From: Pseudomonas alkylphenolica
Lineage (GTDB): Bacteria; Pseudomonadota; Gammaproteobacteria; Pseudomonadales; Pseudomonadaceae
Assembly: GCF_004025535.1 (NCBI RefSeq)
Contig: NZ_QJRG01000047.1
Location: 1,110,946 to 1,174,945 of the forward strand
Length of the DNA stretch: 64,000 bases
Direction: 5' to 3'
Part shown: positions 31,445 through 40,892 of the stretch, piece by piece
How positions within the stretch are numbered: position 1 is the stretch's first letter
Layout: the number at the start of each line of letters is the position of its first letter
Made by a program: the position numbers and the translations under genes
Notes under the pieces: generated by a model
Told to the model about the DNA's origin: nothing
The model's input: only the letters and a program-made list of their open reading frames with translations
The model's database searches: none

Positions 31445-33052
31445 ATGCACAATACTCCATTGACCGGTGGCCAGGCCCTGGTCCGCCTGCTGGCCAACTA
31501 CGGTGTCGATACTGTGTTCGGCATTCCCGGGGTGCACACCCTGGAGTTGTACCGTGGCCTGCCGGGCAGCGGCATCCGTCACGTCCTTACCCGCCATGAA
31601 CAGGGCGCAGGCTTTATGGCTGACGGCTATGCCCGGGTCAGCGGCAAGCCCGGCGTGTGCTTTGTCATCACCGGTCCCGGTGTCACCAACGCCGCGACCG
31701 CGATCGGCCAGGCCTACGCCGACTCGATCCCGATGCTGGTGATTTCCAGCGTCAACCACACGGCCAGCCTGGGCAAGGGCTGGGGCTGCCTGCACGAGAC
31801 CCAGGATCAGCGCGCGATGACCGCGCCGATCACCGCGTTTTCCGCCGTGGCCTTGAGCGCCGAGGACCTGCCCGAGCTGGTTGCCCGTGCCTATGCGGTG
31901 TTCGACAGTGAGCGGCCACGGCCGGTGCATATTTCCGTGCCGCTGGATGTGCTGGCGGCGCCGGTCACTCGTGACTGGAGCACTGAGGTGGTTCGCCGCC
32001 CTGGTCGCGGCCTGCCGTCCAGCAACGTTCTGGAGCAGGCGGCGGTAAAACTGGCAGCGGCCAAACGGCCGATGATCATCGCCGGTGGCGGGGCACTGCA
32101 GGCCGCCGATGTCCTGCAACAGCTGAGCGCCCGCTTGGCGGCGCCGCTGTTTACCAGCGTTGCCGGCAAGGGCCTGCTGGCGCCAGAGGCACCGCTGAAT
32201 GCCGGCGCGAGCCTGTGTGTCGAACCCGGGTGGAAACTGATCGCCGAAGCCGACGTGATTCTGGCGGTGGGCACCGAGATGGCCGATACCGATTTCTGGC
32301 GCGAGCGCCTGGAGCTCAACGGCGAGCTGCTGCGGGTGGACATCGACTCACGCAAGTTCAACGACTTCTATCCCTGCGCGCTGGCGTTGCAGGGCGATGC
32401 GCGGCTGACCGTCGGCGCGTTGCTGGAGCATTTGCCGGACAGCCAGCGTGACCCCGAGGCGGCCGTCGCCAAAGTCGCCACCTTGCGCCAAGCCGTCAGG
32501 GACAGCCATGGCCCGTTGCAGACCATTCACCAGGCGATTCTCGACCGGGTGGTCGCGGAACTGCCGGCTAACGCCTTTATCAGCACGGACATGACCCAAC
32601 TGGCCTATACCGGCAACTATGCCTTCGCCAGCCGGGCACCGCGCAGCTGGCTGCACCCGACCGGCTACGGGACCCTGGGTTACGGCGTGCCGGCGGGGAT
32701 TGGCGGCATGTTTGCCACTGAGGATCGTCCGGGCCTGGTGCTGGTGGGCGACGGCGGCTTCCTTTACACCGCGCAGGAACTGGCCACGGCCGTCGAAGAG
32801 CTGGACCGGCCGCTGGTAGTGCTGTTGTGGAACAACGATGCGCTGGGGCAGATCCGCGACGACATGCTCAACCTGGATATCGAGCCGATCGGGGTGCTGC
32901 CGCGCAATCCGGACTTTGCCGGGCTCGGGCGGGCGTATGGTTGCACCGTGGCCCAGCCCCGCAGCCTCGATGAACTGCAACAAGAGCTGCGCGCCGGCTT
33001 TGCCCGCAACAGCGTGACCCTGATCGAGCTCAAGCATGCCTGCGCTCGCTGA
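31445..33052 (+). CDS. aruI: 5-guanidino-2-oxopentanoate (2-ketoarginine) decarboxylase
   Basis: A 535-residue thiamine-diphosphate enzyme. The catalytic Glu is in RHEQGAGFMADGYAR, the ThDP-binding motif is GDGGFLYTAQELATA...NNDALGQ, and the acetolactate-synthase-like fold is complete. It stands directly before the arginine:pyruvate transaminase gene, as in P. aeruginosa aruHI, where it decarboxylates 2-ketoarginine to 4-guanidinobutyraldehyde. Ten bases separate it from the acyl-CoA synthetase gene, so it is part of the same operon. Confidence 0.93.
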   Translation: MHNTPLTGGQALVRLLANYGVDTVFGIPGVHTLELYRGLPGSGIRHVLTRHEQGAGFMADGYARVSGKPGVCFVITGPGVTNAATAIGQAYADSIPMLVISSVNHTASLGKGWGCLHETQDQRAMTAPITAFSAVALSAEDLPELVARAYAVFDSERPRPVHISVPLDVLAAPVTRDWSTEVVRRPGRGLPSSNVLEQAAVKLAAAKRPMIIAGGGALQAADVLQQLSARLAAPLFTSVAGKGLLAPEAPLNAGASLCVEPGWKLIAEADVILAVGTEMADTDFWRERLELNGELLRVDIDSRKFNDFYPCALALQGDARLTVGALLEHLPDSQRDPEAAVAKVATLRQAVRDSHGPLQTIHQAILDRVVAELPANAFISTDMTQLAYTGNYAFASRAPRSWLHPTGYGTLGYGVPAGIGGMFATEDRPGLVLVGDGGFLYTAQELATAVEELDRPLVVLLWNNDALGQIRDDMLNLDIEPIGVLPRNPDFAGLGRAYGCTVAQPRSLDELQQELRAGFARNSVTLIELKHACAR

Positions 33053-33078
33053 CGTCCACCCCATTCAGGAAGATTGCC

Positions 33079-34269
33079 ATGCGCTTTTCCGCTCTGACCC
33101 AACGCATTGCCGGTGACGGCGCCGCCGCCTGGGATATTCACTACCGTGCCCTCGACCTGCAGGCGCAAGGTCAGGACATCCTCCTGTTGTCGGTTGGCGA
33201 TCCGGACTTCGACACCCCGGCGCCCATCGTTCAGGCTGCCGTCGACAGCCTGCACAACGGCCACACGCATTATTCGGATGTGCGCGGCAAACTCGCGCTG
33301 CGTCAGGCCATCGCCGGCCGTCACCAGCAACGCAGCGGCCAGCCGGTCGATGCCGACCAGGTAACGGTGCTGGCGGGTGCGCAGTGCGCACTGTTCTGTG
33401 TGGCCCAGTGCGTGCTGAACCCCGGTGACGAGGTAATTGTCGCCGAACCGATGTATGTCACCTATGAAGCGGTGTTCGGCGCCTGTGGCGCCACCGTGGT
33501 GCCGGTGCCGGTGCGTTCCGAGAACGGCTTTCGCGTGTGCCCCGAGGATGTTGCCGCGCGCATCACCCCGCGCACCCGGGCACTGGCGTTGAACAGTCCG
33601 CACAACCCTTCGGGTGCAAGCCTGCCGCGTTCGACCTGGGAGGCACTGGCGGAACTGTGCATCGCCCATGACCTGTGGCTGATCAGTGACGAGGTCTACA
33701 GCGAGTTGCTCTACGAGGGTGAACACATCAGCCCCGGCAGCCTGCCGGGCATGGCCGAGCGCACGGCGACCTTGAACAGCCTGTCCAAGTCGCATGCCAT
33801 GACGGGGTGGCGGGTAGGCTGGGTGGTGGGTTCGACGGCGCTGGCCACACACCTGGAGAACCTCGCGTTGTGCATGCTGTATGGCTCGCCGGACTTTATC
33901 CAGGACGCCGCCGTGGTGGCGCTGGAGCAACCGTTGCCAGCGCTGGTTGCGATGCGCGACGCCTATCGTCAGCGTCGTGACCTGGTCTGCGAGTGCCTGG
34001 CGGATAACCCGGGGCTGAAGGCGCTCAAACCTGACGGCGGCATGTTCGTGATGGTCGACATTCGCGAAACCGGCCTCAGCGCCCAGGACTTCTCTAACCG
34101 CTTGCTGGACCGTCACGGTGTATCGGTGCTGGCGGGCGAGGCCTTTGGGCCGAGTGCGGCGGGGCATATCCGTTTGGGGCTGGTACTCGGTGACGAGCCG
34201 CTGCGTGATGCCTGCCAGCGCATTGCCCGTTGCGCGGCAGAGTTGATGGAGGCCGAGGCCCGCGGGTAA
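33079..34269 (+). CDS. aruH: Arginine:pyruvate transaminase
   Basis: A 396-residue PLP-dependent class I/II aminotransferase, very close to P. aeruginosa AruH as I remember it (QRIAGDGAAAWDIHYRAL, LLSVGDPDFDTPAPIVQAA, EPMYVTYEAVFGACGA). The PLP Lys is in NSLSKSHAMTGWRVGWVVG, and NSPHNPSGAS is the cofactor-anchoring motif. It transfers the alpha-amino group of L-arginine to pyruvate, giving 2-ketoarginine and alanine, the first step of the arginine transaminase pathway. Last gene of the operon; a REP palindrome follows. Confidence 0.96.
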   Translation: MRFSALTQRIAGDGAAAWDIHYRALDLQAQGQDILLLSVGDPDFDTPAPIVQAAVDSLHNGHTHYSDVRGKLALRQAIAGRHQQRSGQPVDADQVTVLAGAQCALFCVAQCVLNPGDEVIVAEPMYVTYEAVFGACGATVVPVPVRSENGFRVCPEDVAARITPRTRALALNSPHNPSGASLPRSTWEALAELCIAHDLWLISDEVYSELLYEGEHISPGSLPGMAERTATLNSLSKSHAMTGWRVGWVVGSTALATHLENLALCMLYGSPDFIQDAAVVALEQPLPALVAMRDAYRQRRDLVCECLADNPGLKALKPDGGMFVMVDIRETGLSAQDFSNRLLDRHGVSVLAGEAFGPSAAGHIRLGLVLGDEPLRDACQRIARCAAELMEAEARG

Positions 34270-34337
34270 GAGGCGCTGCAGATGCCGGTGCGGAATTTGC
34301 ACCAGGCCATCAGTGATGTGTTGTTTTTGCTGGCCTC

Positions 34338-34357
34338 TTCGCGGGTTTACCCGCGAA
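34338..34357. terminator. REP palindrome between convergent genes
   Basis: TTCGCGGGT (34338-34346) pairs with ACCCGCGAA (34349-34357), with GGC/GCC and a T-rich/A-rich flank outside. It lies between aruH and the Rrf2-type gene and probably ends both transcripts. Confidence 0.75.
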
Positions 34358-34375
34358 AAAGCCGGTAAGAATTTC

Positions 34376-34813
34376 CTACACGTTGGCGTGTTCCTTGGGC
34401 GTATCGAACGCCACAAACAACTGGTCGGCAGTGATCGCACCGAGGTCCAGGCGCATGTTGGCCTCCAGCATCGCAAACAGCCGGGTGAACACCTCGAACA
34501 CTTTGCAGTGGTCTTCCATACCGGAGAAGGGGTTGTCGATCTTCTCGGCGATCAACGAGCTTTCCTGCACTGCGTCGTACACCTCGCGCAGGGTGATTTC
34601 ACTGGCCGGACGGGCCAGGGTCAGGCCGCCGTGGGCGCCACGCCAGGACTTGAGGATGTTGGCCTTGACCATCAGCGAGACCAGGCTGCGCACGCGCGTG
34701 GGATGGGTCTTGACCCATTTGGCAATAGTCTCGGTACGCAGCTTCTGCGGGGCGTTGGCAGCCACGAACGACAGAATGTACGAGGCGGTGATCAGGCGAG
34801 TCGACTGGCTCAT
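34376..34813 (-). CDS. Rrf2-family transcription regulator without cluster cysteines
   Basis: A 145-residue Rrf2 regulator with the winged helix (LRTETIAKWVKTHPTRVRSL, VSLMVKANILKSWRGAHGGL). IscR and NsrR in this family hold an iron-sulfur cluster with three cysteines; here only one Cys (MEDHCKVFEVF) is present, so it is more like the YwnA/CymR redox- or ligand-responsive members. It is divergent from a peptide-type ABC transporter operon, and dyads in the shared interval (34886-34913) are candidate operators. Confidence 0.9.
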   Translation of the reverse strand: MSQSTRLITASYILSFVAANAPQKLRTETIAKWVKTHPTRVRSLVSLMVKANILKSWRGAHGGLTLARPASEITLREVYDAVQESSLIAEKIDNPFSGMEDHCKVFEVFTRLFAMLEANMRLDLGAITADQLFVAFDTPKEHANV

Positions 34814-34885
34814 GGTCTGCAGAATCCTTTGAAAATTCCATCCTGAAAGGGGCTTGGCAGCGGTGTGTGATTGAGTCTAATGTAA

Positions 34886-34913
34886 TTGTCACGATGACAA
34901 ATACAAATATTTG
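34886..34913. promoter_or_regulatory. Dyads between the Rrf2 gene and the ABC operon
   Basis: TTGTCA-CGA-TGACAA (34886-34900) and the perfect palindrome CAAATATTTG (34904-34913) lie side by side in the middle of the 162-bp divergent interval. Either could bind the Rrf2 dimer. Confidence 0.5.
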
Positions 34914-34975
34914 CAGCATCGATGCGTGCGAGGTTGGCTGAATCCTTTTCTCTGCGGTTCAACAGAGGCAATGCC

Positions 34976-36577
34976 ATGAGCGATAACAACAACAAAATTA
35001 CTCAAGCGATGCACGACAGCGGCTTGCCGCGTCGCGATTTTCTCAAATTCAGCGCCACGGCAGCTGCCGTGGCCGGTGCCTTCAGCCTTGGCTTGCCGAT
35101 GCGCGGCTGGGCCGAAGAGACCAGCCCAAAAGCCGGTGGTGTGCTGCGCATGGGCCTGGCCGGTGGCAGTACTACCGACTCGCGGGACCCGGGGACCTGG
35201 GCCGATACCTTCACCTTTGTCGGTTTCTCGGCGGTGTACAACACCCTCAGCGAAATCGCCGTGGACGGCAGCGCCATTCCGGAACTGGCCGAGCGTTGGG
35301 AACTGAGCCCCGATGCGCGCATCTGGACCTTCATCCTGCGCAAGGGCGTGACCTTCCATAACGGCAAGACCCTGGATGCCAATGACGTCGTCGCCTCGAT
35401 CCAGCATCACCTGGGCGACAAGTCCACCTCGGCGGCCAAGACCGTGCTCGGTGATGTGGCCCAGGTACGCGCCGAGGGCAACGACACCGTGGTGTTCGAA
35501 CTGCATTCGGGCAACGTCGACTTCGCCTACGTGGTCGCCGACTATCACCTGGCGATCATGCCAGCCAAGGACGGCGTCGCCGACTGGCAGTCTGGCGTCG
35601 GTACCGGCGGCTACCGCCTCAAAGGCTTCGAGCCCGGCGTGCGCATGGACCTGGAGCGTCGCCCGGACTACTGGAAAGCGGGCAGGGCGCATTTTGCCAG
35701 CGCCGAATTGCTGGCCATTGCCGATGGCGCGGCGCGGGTCAACGCGCTGGTCACCGGTCAAGTCGATGTGATCAACAAGGTCGACCTGAAAACCGTGGCC
35801 TTGCTCAAGCGCAACCCCAACCTGGCCATCGAGGAAACCAAAGGCGCCCAGCACTACACCTTCCCGATGCTGACCGACAGCACGCAGTTCCAGGACAACA
35901 ACATCCGCCTGGCCCTCAAGCATGCGATCAACCGCGAAACCTTGCTCGCCTCGGTGCTCTATGGCTACGGCCAGATCGGCAACGATCACCCGATCCAGCC
36001 CGGCAGCCGCTTCATCAACAGCTCACTGGAGCAACGCGCCTACGACCCGGACAAGGCGCGCTTCTACCTGCGCCAGGCTGGGGTCGATTCGCTCAAGGTG
36101 CGCCTGCAGGCCTCCGATGCCGCTTACACCGGTGCGGTGGATGCCTCGGTGCTGTTCAAGGAGCAGGCGCGTCAGGCCGGTATCGATATCGATGTGGTGC
36201 GCGAGCCGGCCGACGGTTTCTTCAGCAACGTGTGGATGAAGCAACCCTTCACCACCTCGTTCTTCTACAGCAGCCTGACCGCCGACCGCATGTTCAGCAT
36301 TGGCTACGCCAAGGGTGCGGCCTGGAACGAAACGCACTGGGACAACACGCGCTTCAACGAACTGCTCAATGCCGCCCGTGGCGAGATGAACGCGCCGCTG
36401 CGCCAGGAGATGTACAACGAAATGCAGGCCCTGTGTCGCGACGACGGCGGTGCCATCGTGCCGCTGTTTGCCAGCTCTGTGGCCGCACGCTCCAGGCGCG
36501 TTACCCACGGCGGAGGGACTGCGCCTTACGGTGAGCTGGACGGCCTGCGCCTGATCGAACGCTGGTGGCAGGCCTGA
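34976..36577 (+). CDS. ABC transporter periplasmic binding protein, family 5 (peptide/nickel type), Tat-exported
   Basis: A 533-residue DppA/OppA-type binding protein. The N-terminus has a twin-arginine signal (LPRRDFLKFSATAAAVAGAF) with cleavage near GWAEE, unusual because most of this family use the Sec route. The mature sequence shows the family pattern (AERWELSPDARIWTFILRKG, VTFHNGKTLDANDVVASIQH). The start at 34976 has AGAGG seven bases upstream. It is the first gene of a complete transporter with two permeases and a fused ATPase. Ligand unknown: di/oligopeptides, nickel chelates or opine-like compounds. Confidence 0.92.
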   Translation: MSDNNNKITQAMHDSGLPRRDFLKFSATAAAVAGAFSLGLPMRGWAEETSPKAGGVLRMGLAGGSTTDSRDPGTWADTFTFVGFSAVYNTLSEIAVDGSAIPELAERWELSPDARIWTFILRKGVTFHNGKTLDANDVVASIQHHLGDKSTSAAKTVLGDVAQVRAEGNDTVVFELHSGNVDFAYVVADYHLAIMPAKDGVADWQSGVGTGGYRLKGFEPGVRMDLERRPDYWKAGRAHFASAELLAIADGAARVNALVTGQVDVINKVDLKTVALLKRNPNLAIEETKGAQHYTFPMLTDSTQFQDNNIRLALKHAINRETLLASVLYGYGQIGNDHPIQPGSRFINSSLEQRAYDPDKARFYLRQAGVDSLKVRLQASDAAYTGAVDASVLFKEQARQAGIDIDVVREPADGFFSNVWMKQPFTTSFFYSSLTADRMFSIGYAKGAAWNETHWDNTRFNELLNAARGEMNAPLRQEMYNEMQALCRDDGGAIVPLFASSVAARSRRVTHGGGTAPYGELDGLRLIERWWQA

Positions 36578-36629
36578 GGGCCGGACCTGCCGCGTCACCT
36601 TTCGTTGTGTCTGTTCGAGGAGCTGTCCG

Positions 36630-37589
36630 GTGAATAGTCTTTACAAACTGCTTGTGCAGCGCCTGGCCCTGGGCCTGTTGTCGCTGTTTGCGGTGGCGGT
36701 GATCATCTTCCTGGCCGTGGGCATGCTGCCTGGCGACGTCGCCGAGGCCATGCTCGGCCAGGCTGCCACGCCCGAAACCGTTGCCGCACTGCGTGCCCAG
36801 CTGGGCCTGGATGTACCGGCACTGACCCGCTTCGGCCAGTGGGCCTGGCACTTGCTGCACGGTGACCTTGGCGTGTCGCTGGCCAACCAGCGGCCGATTG
36901 CCGAGCTGATTGCCAGCCGGCTGGCCAACACCTTCAGCCTGGCCGCGCTGGCGGCACTGGTGTCGGTGCCGGTGGCGTTGTTGCTGGGCATACTCGCGGC
37001 GCTGTACCGCAACAGCTGGTTCGACCGGCTGCTCAATACCAGCGCCTTGAGTGCGGTGTCGTTCCCCGAGTTCTTTGTCGCCTACATCCTGATCCTGGTG
37101 TTCGCAGTAAAGCTCAACTGGTTGCCAAGCATCTCCAACCTCGCCCCGGGCGCCAGCTTTGGCGAAGTGCTGGAGCGTTCACTGTTGCCGGTGCTGACCC
37201 TGAGCCTGGTGGTGGTCGCGCAGATGATGCGCATGACCCGTGCGGCGCTGATCAACCTGCTGGCCAGCCCCTATATCGAGATGGCCCGGCTCAAGGGTAT
37301 CAGCCCGGCGCGGATCATCTTCCGCCATGCCTTGCCCAATGCCCTGGCGCCGATCATCAACGTTGTGGCGCTGAACCTGGCTTACCTGGTGGTGGGTGTG
37401 GTGGTGGTCGAGGTGGTATTTGTCTACCCGGGGCTCGGCCAGTTGCTGGTCGACTCGGTGGCCAAGCGCGACATCCCGGTCGTGCAGGCTTGCAGCCTGA
37501 TCTTTGCCGCCACCTACATCCTGCTCAATACCACGGCCGATGTGCTGTCGATTGCCAGCAACCCACGCCTGATGCATCCGAAGGGGTAA
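36630..37589 (+). CDS. ABC transporter permease, DppB type
   Basis: A 319-residue inner-membrane permease with six helices and the EAA-loop motif (EMARLKGISPARIIFRHALP, then NALAP). It begins with GTG preceded by GGAG. The N-terminal helix and the GMLPGDVAEAMLGQAATPET segment are typical of the DppB/OppB/NikB group. It pairs with the next gene to form the membrane channel. Confidence 0.93.
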   Translation: MNSLYKLLVQRLALGLLSLFAVAVIIFLAVGMLPGDVAEAMLGQAATPETVAALRAQLGLDVPALTRFGQWAWHLLHGDLGVSLANQRPIAELIASRLANTFSLAALAALVSVPVALLLGILAALYRNSWFDRLLNTSALSAVSFPEFFVAYILILVFAVKLNWLPSISNLAPGASFGEVLERSLLPVLTLSLVVVAQMMRMTRAALINLLASPYIEMARLKGISPARIIFRHALPNALAPIINVVALNLAYLVVGVVVVEVVFVYPGLGQLLVDSVAKRDIPVVQACSLIFAATYILLNTTADVLSIASNPRLMHPKG

Positions 37590-37592
37590 GCC

Positions 37593-38420
37593 ATGAGCCT
37601 GTTCAAGCAACTGCTGCGCGCACCGCTGAGTGCCAAGTTCGGCCTGGCGGTGATTGTCCTGTACGTGCTGGTGGCGCTGTTTGCGCCGGTGCTGGCGCCC
37701 TACGGCGAGACCCAGGTGGTCGGCGAGGGCTTCGCACCGTGGGGCAGCGAGTTCCTGCTGGGCACCGATAACCTTGGGCGCGATATGTTCAGCCGCCTGG
37801 TCTACGGTGCCCGCAACACCCTGGGGATCGCCTTTCTGACGACCGTTCTGGCCTTTGCCTTGGGCGGCTTTTGCGGGCTGGTGGCGGCGATCAAGGGCGG
37901 CTGGGTAGACCAGGGCCTGTCGCGGGTGGTGGACATTCTCATGGCCATCCCGCAGTTGATCTTCGCCTTGCTGATCCTCAGTGTGGTTGGCACCACCGCC
38001 ACCTCGCTGGTGCTGGTGATTGCCCTGCTGGACGCCACACGGGTGTTTCGCCTGTCGCGGGCGGTGGCCATGACCGTGGTGGTCCAGGACTTTGTCGAAG
38101 CAGCGCGGCTGCGCGGGGAAGGGCTGTGGTGGCTGGTCAGCCGCGAGGTGCTGCCCAATGCCGCGGCCCCGTTGATTGCCGAGTTCGGTTTGCGCTTCTG
38201 CTTTGTATTCCTGTTCATCAGTGCGCTGTCGTTCCTGGGCCTGGGTATCCAGCCGCCAACAGCCGATTGGGGCAGCATGGTGCGCGACAACGCGGTGCTG
38301 ATCACCTTCGGCGATATCAGCCCATTGTTGCCGGCCCTGGCCGTGGCCCTGATCACCGTCAGCGTCAATTTCGTCGTGGACTGGGTGCTGCACGCATCCA
38401 GCGGCCTCAAGGAGTGCTGA
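37593..38420 (+). CDS. ABC transporter permease, DppC type
   Basis: A 275-residue DppC/OppC/NikC-type permease. LGTDNLGRDMFSRLVYGARN is the family signature and EAARLRGEGLWWLVSREVLP followed by NAAAP is the ATPase-contacting loop. It starts three bases after the first permease gene, with AAGGGG as ribosome site. Confidence 0.93.
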   Translation: MSLFKQLLRAPLSAKFGLAVIVLYVLVALFAPVLAPYGETQVVGEGFAPWGSEFLLGTDNLGRDMFSRLVYGARNTLGIAFLTTVLAFALGGFCGLVAAIKGGWVDQGLSRVVDILMAIPQLIFALLILSVVGTTATSLVLVIALLDATRVFRLSRAVAMTVVVQDFVEAARLRGEGLWWLVSREVLPNAAAPLIAEFGLRFCFVFLFISALSFLGLGIQPPTADWGSMVRDNAVLITFGDISPLLPALAVALITVSVNFVVDWVLHASSGLKEC

Positions 38421-38422
38421 GC

Positions 38423-40069
38423 ATGACCCAAGTGAATATTCAAAAGCCGCTGCTGGAAATCCGCGACCTGCGCATCGAAGGTCACTATGAAGACGCCTGG
38501 CATCCGTTGCTCAAAGGCATTGACCTGACCCTGCAACGCGGTGAGGTGCTGGGCTTGATCGGCGAGTCGGGGGCGGGCAAGTCGACGCTGGGCCTGGCAT
38601 CGATGGGCTATGTGCGCGACGGCTGCCGGATCACCGGTGGTTCGGTGCGCTTTGACGGCATGGAGCTGGTCGGCGCCCGTGCTGAAGCCTTGCGCAAGCT
38701 GCGCGGCCTGCGAATCGCCTATGTGGCCCAGAGCGCTGCGGCCTCGTTCAACCCGGCTCACCGCCTGATCGATCAGCATGTCGAAACCGCGGTGAAGAAC
38801 GGCGGTATCGACCGTGCCCAGGCCGAAGCCGAAGCGGTAGAGCTGTACCGCGTGCTGCGCTTGCCCAACCCCGAGCAGATCGGCCAGCGCTATCCGCACC
38901 AGGTCTCCGGTGGCCAGCTGCAACGGGTGATGACGGCGATGGCCATAGCCTGCCACCCGGACCTGATCGTCTTCGACGAACCGACCACGGCGCTGGACGT
39001 CACCACCCAGATCGAAGTGCTGGCGGCGATACGTGACGTCGTCAAAACCTACGGCAGCGCCGCGTTGTACATCAGCCACGACCTGGCGGTGGTGGCGCAG
39101 ATGGCCGACCGCATCATGGTCTTGCGCCACGGCAAGCTGGTGGAGGAGGCCGACACCCGCAGCATGCTGAACGCGCCGCAGCAGGAGTACACCAAATCGC
39201 TGTGGGCGGTGCGCAGTTTCCGCACCGACCCGAAAATCTGTGCGGCGCAGCAACGGCCGTTGCTGGAGGTACGCCAGGCGTGTGCCAGTTATGGCCAGCA
39301 ACCGGTGCTGCATGATGTCTCGCTCACGCTCCATCGCGGCCAGACCCTGGCGGTGATCGGCGAGTCCGGCAGTGGCAAAAGCTCCACCGCGCGCCTGATC
39401 ACCGGCTTGCTGCCGCCGACGGCGGGGCAGGTGCTGTATGACGGTGAAGCCTTGCCGGCCGATTTTCGCCGCCGCAGCAAGGAGCAACTGCGCCGAATCC
39501 AGATGATCTACCAGATTCCCGACACCGCGTTGAACCCACGCCAACGCATCGTCGACATCATCGGCCGGCCGCTGACCTTCTACCTCGGGCTCAAGGGCCA
39601 GGCCATGCGCAAACGGGTGGCCGAGTTGCTGGAAATGATCGAACTGGACCCGGCGGTGTACATGGAGCGCCAGCCGCGAGAGCTGTCCGGCGGGCAAAAG
39701 CAGCGTATCTGCATCGCCCGCGCGCTGGCTGCAGAACCGCAGTTGATCATCTGCGACGAGGTCACCTCGGCGCTGGACCAACTGGTAGCCGAGGGCGTGC
39801 TCAAGCTGCTCAACCGCATCCAGCAGCAACTGGGGGTGGCCTACCTGTTCATTACCCACGATGTGGCCACCGTGCGCGCCATCGCCGACCAAGTGCTGGT
39901 GATGCAGCGCGGGCGCGTGGTGGATCACGGTAGCCGTGATGCCATTTTCAGCCCGCCGTACCGCGACTACACCGGGCTGCTGTTCTCGTCCGAGCCGGAA
40001 ATGGACCCGGACTGGCTCAATCGCCTGCTGGCCAGCCGCGCAGCACCTTCTACATTGCAACCTGTTTAA
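38423..40069 (+). CDS. ABC transporter ATP-binding protein, two fused ATPase domains (DppDF type)
   Basis: A 548-residue protein with two complete ABC ATPase domains. First: Walker A GESGAGKST, signature VSGGQLQRV, Walker B LIVFDEPTTALD. Second: Walker A GESGSGKSS, signature LSGGQKQR, Walker B LIICDEVTSALD. In Dpp/Opp systems these are separate proteins. The start at 38423 is preceded by AAGGAG just after the permease gene; the same frame is open far upstream inside the permease gene but that part is not used. It energises the preceding permeases. Confidence 0.93.
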   Translation: MTQVNIQKPLLEIRDLRIEGHYEDAWHPLLKGIDLTLQRGEVLGLIGESGAGKSTLGLASMGYVRDGCRITGGSVRFDGMELVGARAEALRKLRGLRIAYVAQSAAASFNPAHRLIDQHVETAVKNGGIDRAQAEAEAVELYRVLRLPNPEQIGQRYPHQVSGGQLQRVMTAMAIACHPDLIVFDEPTTALDVTTQIEVLAAIRDVVKTYGSAALYISHDLAVVAQMADRIMVLRHGKLVEEADTRSMLNAPQQEYTKSLWAVRSFRTDPKICAAQQRPLLEVRQACASYGQQPVLHDVSLTLHRGQTLAVIGESGSGKSSTARLITGLLPPTAGQVLYDGEALPADFRRRSKEQLRRIQMIYQIPDTALNPRQRIVDIIGRPLTFYLGLKGQAMRKRVAELLEMIELDPAVYMERQPRELSGGQKQRICIARALAAEPQLIICDEVTSALDQLVAEGVLKLLNRIQQQLGVAYLFITHDVATVRAIADQVLVMQRGRVVDHGSRDAIFSPPYRDYTGLLFSSEPEMDPDWLNRLLASRAAPSTLQPV

Positions 40070-40080
40070 GGAAATTCCAG

Positions 40081-40782
40081 ATGAATGTCTTGATCGTTCA
40101 CGCTCATCCCGAGCCGCAATCTTTTACTGCCGCCTTGCGTGACACCGCCGTGGACACCTTCCAGGCGCAAGGGCACCAGGTGCAGGTCAGCGACCTGTAC
40201 GCCATGAACTGGAACCCGGTGGCCAGTGCCGACGATTTTGCCACCCGCGAGAATCCCGAGTACCTGGTATATGCCCTGGAGCAGCGCCTGGGGGTCAAGA
40301 GCGGCTCGATTGCCGCCGATATCCAGGCCGAGCTGGACAAGCTGTTGTGGGCCGACCTGGTGGTGCTGAACTTCCCGATTTTCTGGTTCTCGGCACCGGC
40401 CATCCTCAAGGGCTGGATCGACCGGGTGCTGGTGTCGGGCGTCTGTTATGGCGGCAAGCGCTTCTATGACCAGGGCGGACTGGCGGGCAAAAAGGCCTTG
40501 GTGACGGTGACCCTTGGCGGGCGCGAGCACATGTTCGGCGAAGGGGCGATTCACGGGCCGCTGGAGGACATGCTGCGTCCGATTCTGCGCGGCACCCTGG
40601 CGTATGTCGGCTTTGATGTGCTGGAGCCGTTTGTGGCGTGGCATGTGCCGTACATCAATGACGAGGCACGCAAAGACTTCCTGCGCAGTTATCAGCAGCG
40701 CCTGCAGCACCTGTCGGATGACCAGCCGCTGACCTTTCCGCGCTTGTCGCAGTTCGACGAGGCGTTGTACCCCCTGGCTTGA
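40081..40782 (+). CDS. NAD(P)H dehydrogenase (quinone), flavodoxin-like fold
   Basis: A 233-residue flavodoxin-fold reductase of the NQO1/KefF/MdaB group (MNVLIVHAHPEPQSFTAALR, LNFPIFWFSAPAILKGWIDR). It reduces quinones or similar electrophiles by two electrons with FAD or FMN. It begins 11 bases after the ABC ATPase gene and is probably co-transcribed, hinting that the imported compound is a quinone, electrophile or oxidant source, or that both genes answer the same stress sensed by the Rrf2 protein. Confidence 0.9.
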   Translation: MNVLIVHAHPEPQSFTAALRDTAVDTFQAQGHQVQVSDLYAMNWNPVASADDFATRENPEYLVYALEQRLGVKSGSIAADIQAELDKLLWADLVVLNFPIFWFSAPAILKGWIDRVLVSGVCYGGKRFYDQGGLAGKKALVTVTLGGREHMFGEGAIHGPLEDMLRPILRGTLAYVGFDVLEPFVAWHVPYINDEARKDFLRSYQQRLQHLSDDQPLTFPRLSQFDEALYPLA

Positions 40783-40795
40783 CCGATGCGTGCCT

Positions 40796-40826
40796 GCGAC
40801 CACCTACCCATTCGGGTTATGGTCGC
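40796..40826 (+). terminator. Hairpin after the quinone reductase gene
   Basis: GCGACCA (40796-40802) pairs with TGGTCGC (40820-40826), with ACCC/GGGT pairing inside. No T run; possibly a transcript end between the ABC operon and the following binding-protein gene. Confidence 0.5.
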
Positions 40827-40892
40827 GGCCCGCGAATGGTCAGATAGTAACCCCATCGGCTCATCCCGAGCAGTCACACGACGGAGTTGCTA

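Noticed and set aside
37871..38422. Upstream extension of the ABC ATPase frame into the permease gene
   Set aside because: The translated extension shows no domain and a good ribosome site with the family N-terminus is at 38423.
37802..40060. 752-codon open frame on the minus strand
   Set aside because: Opposite the ABC permease and ATPase genes; no recognisable domain.
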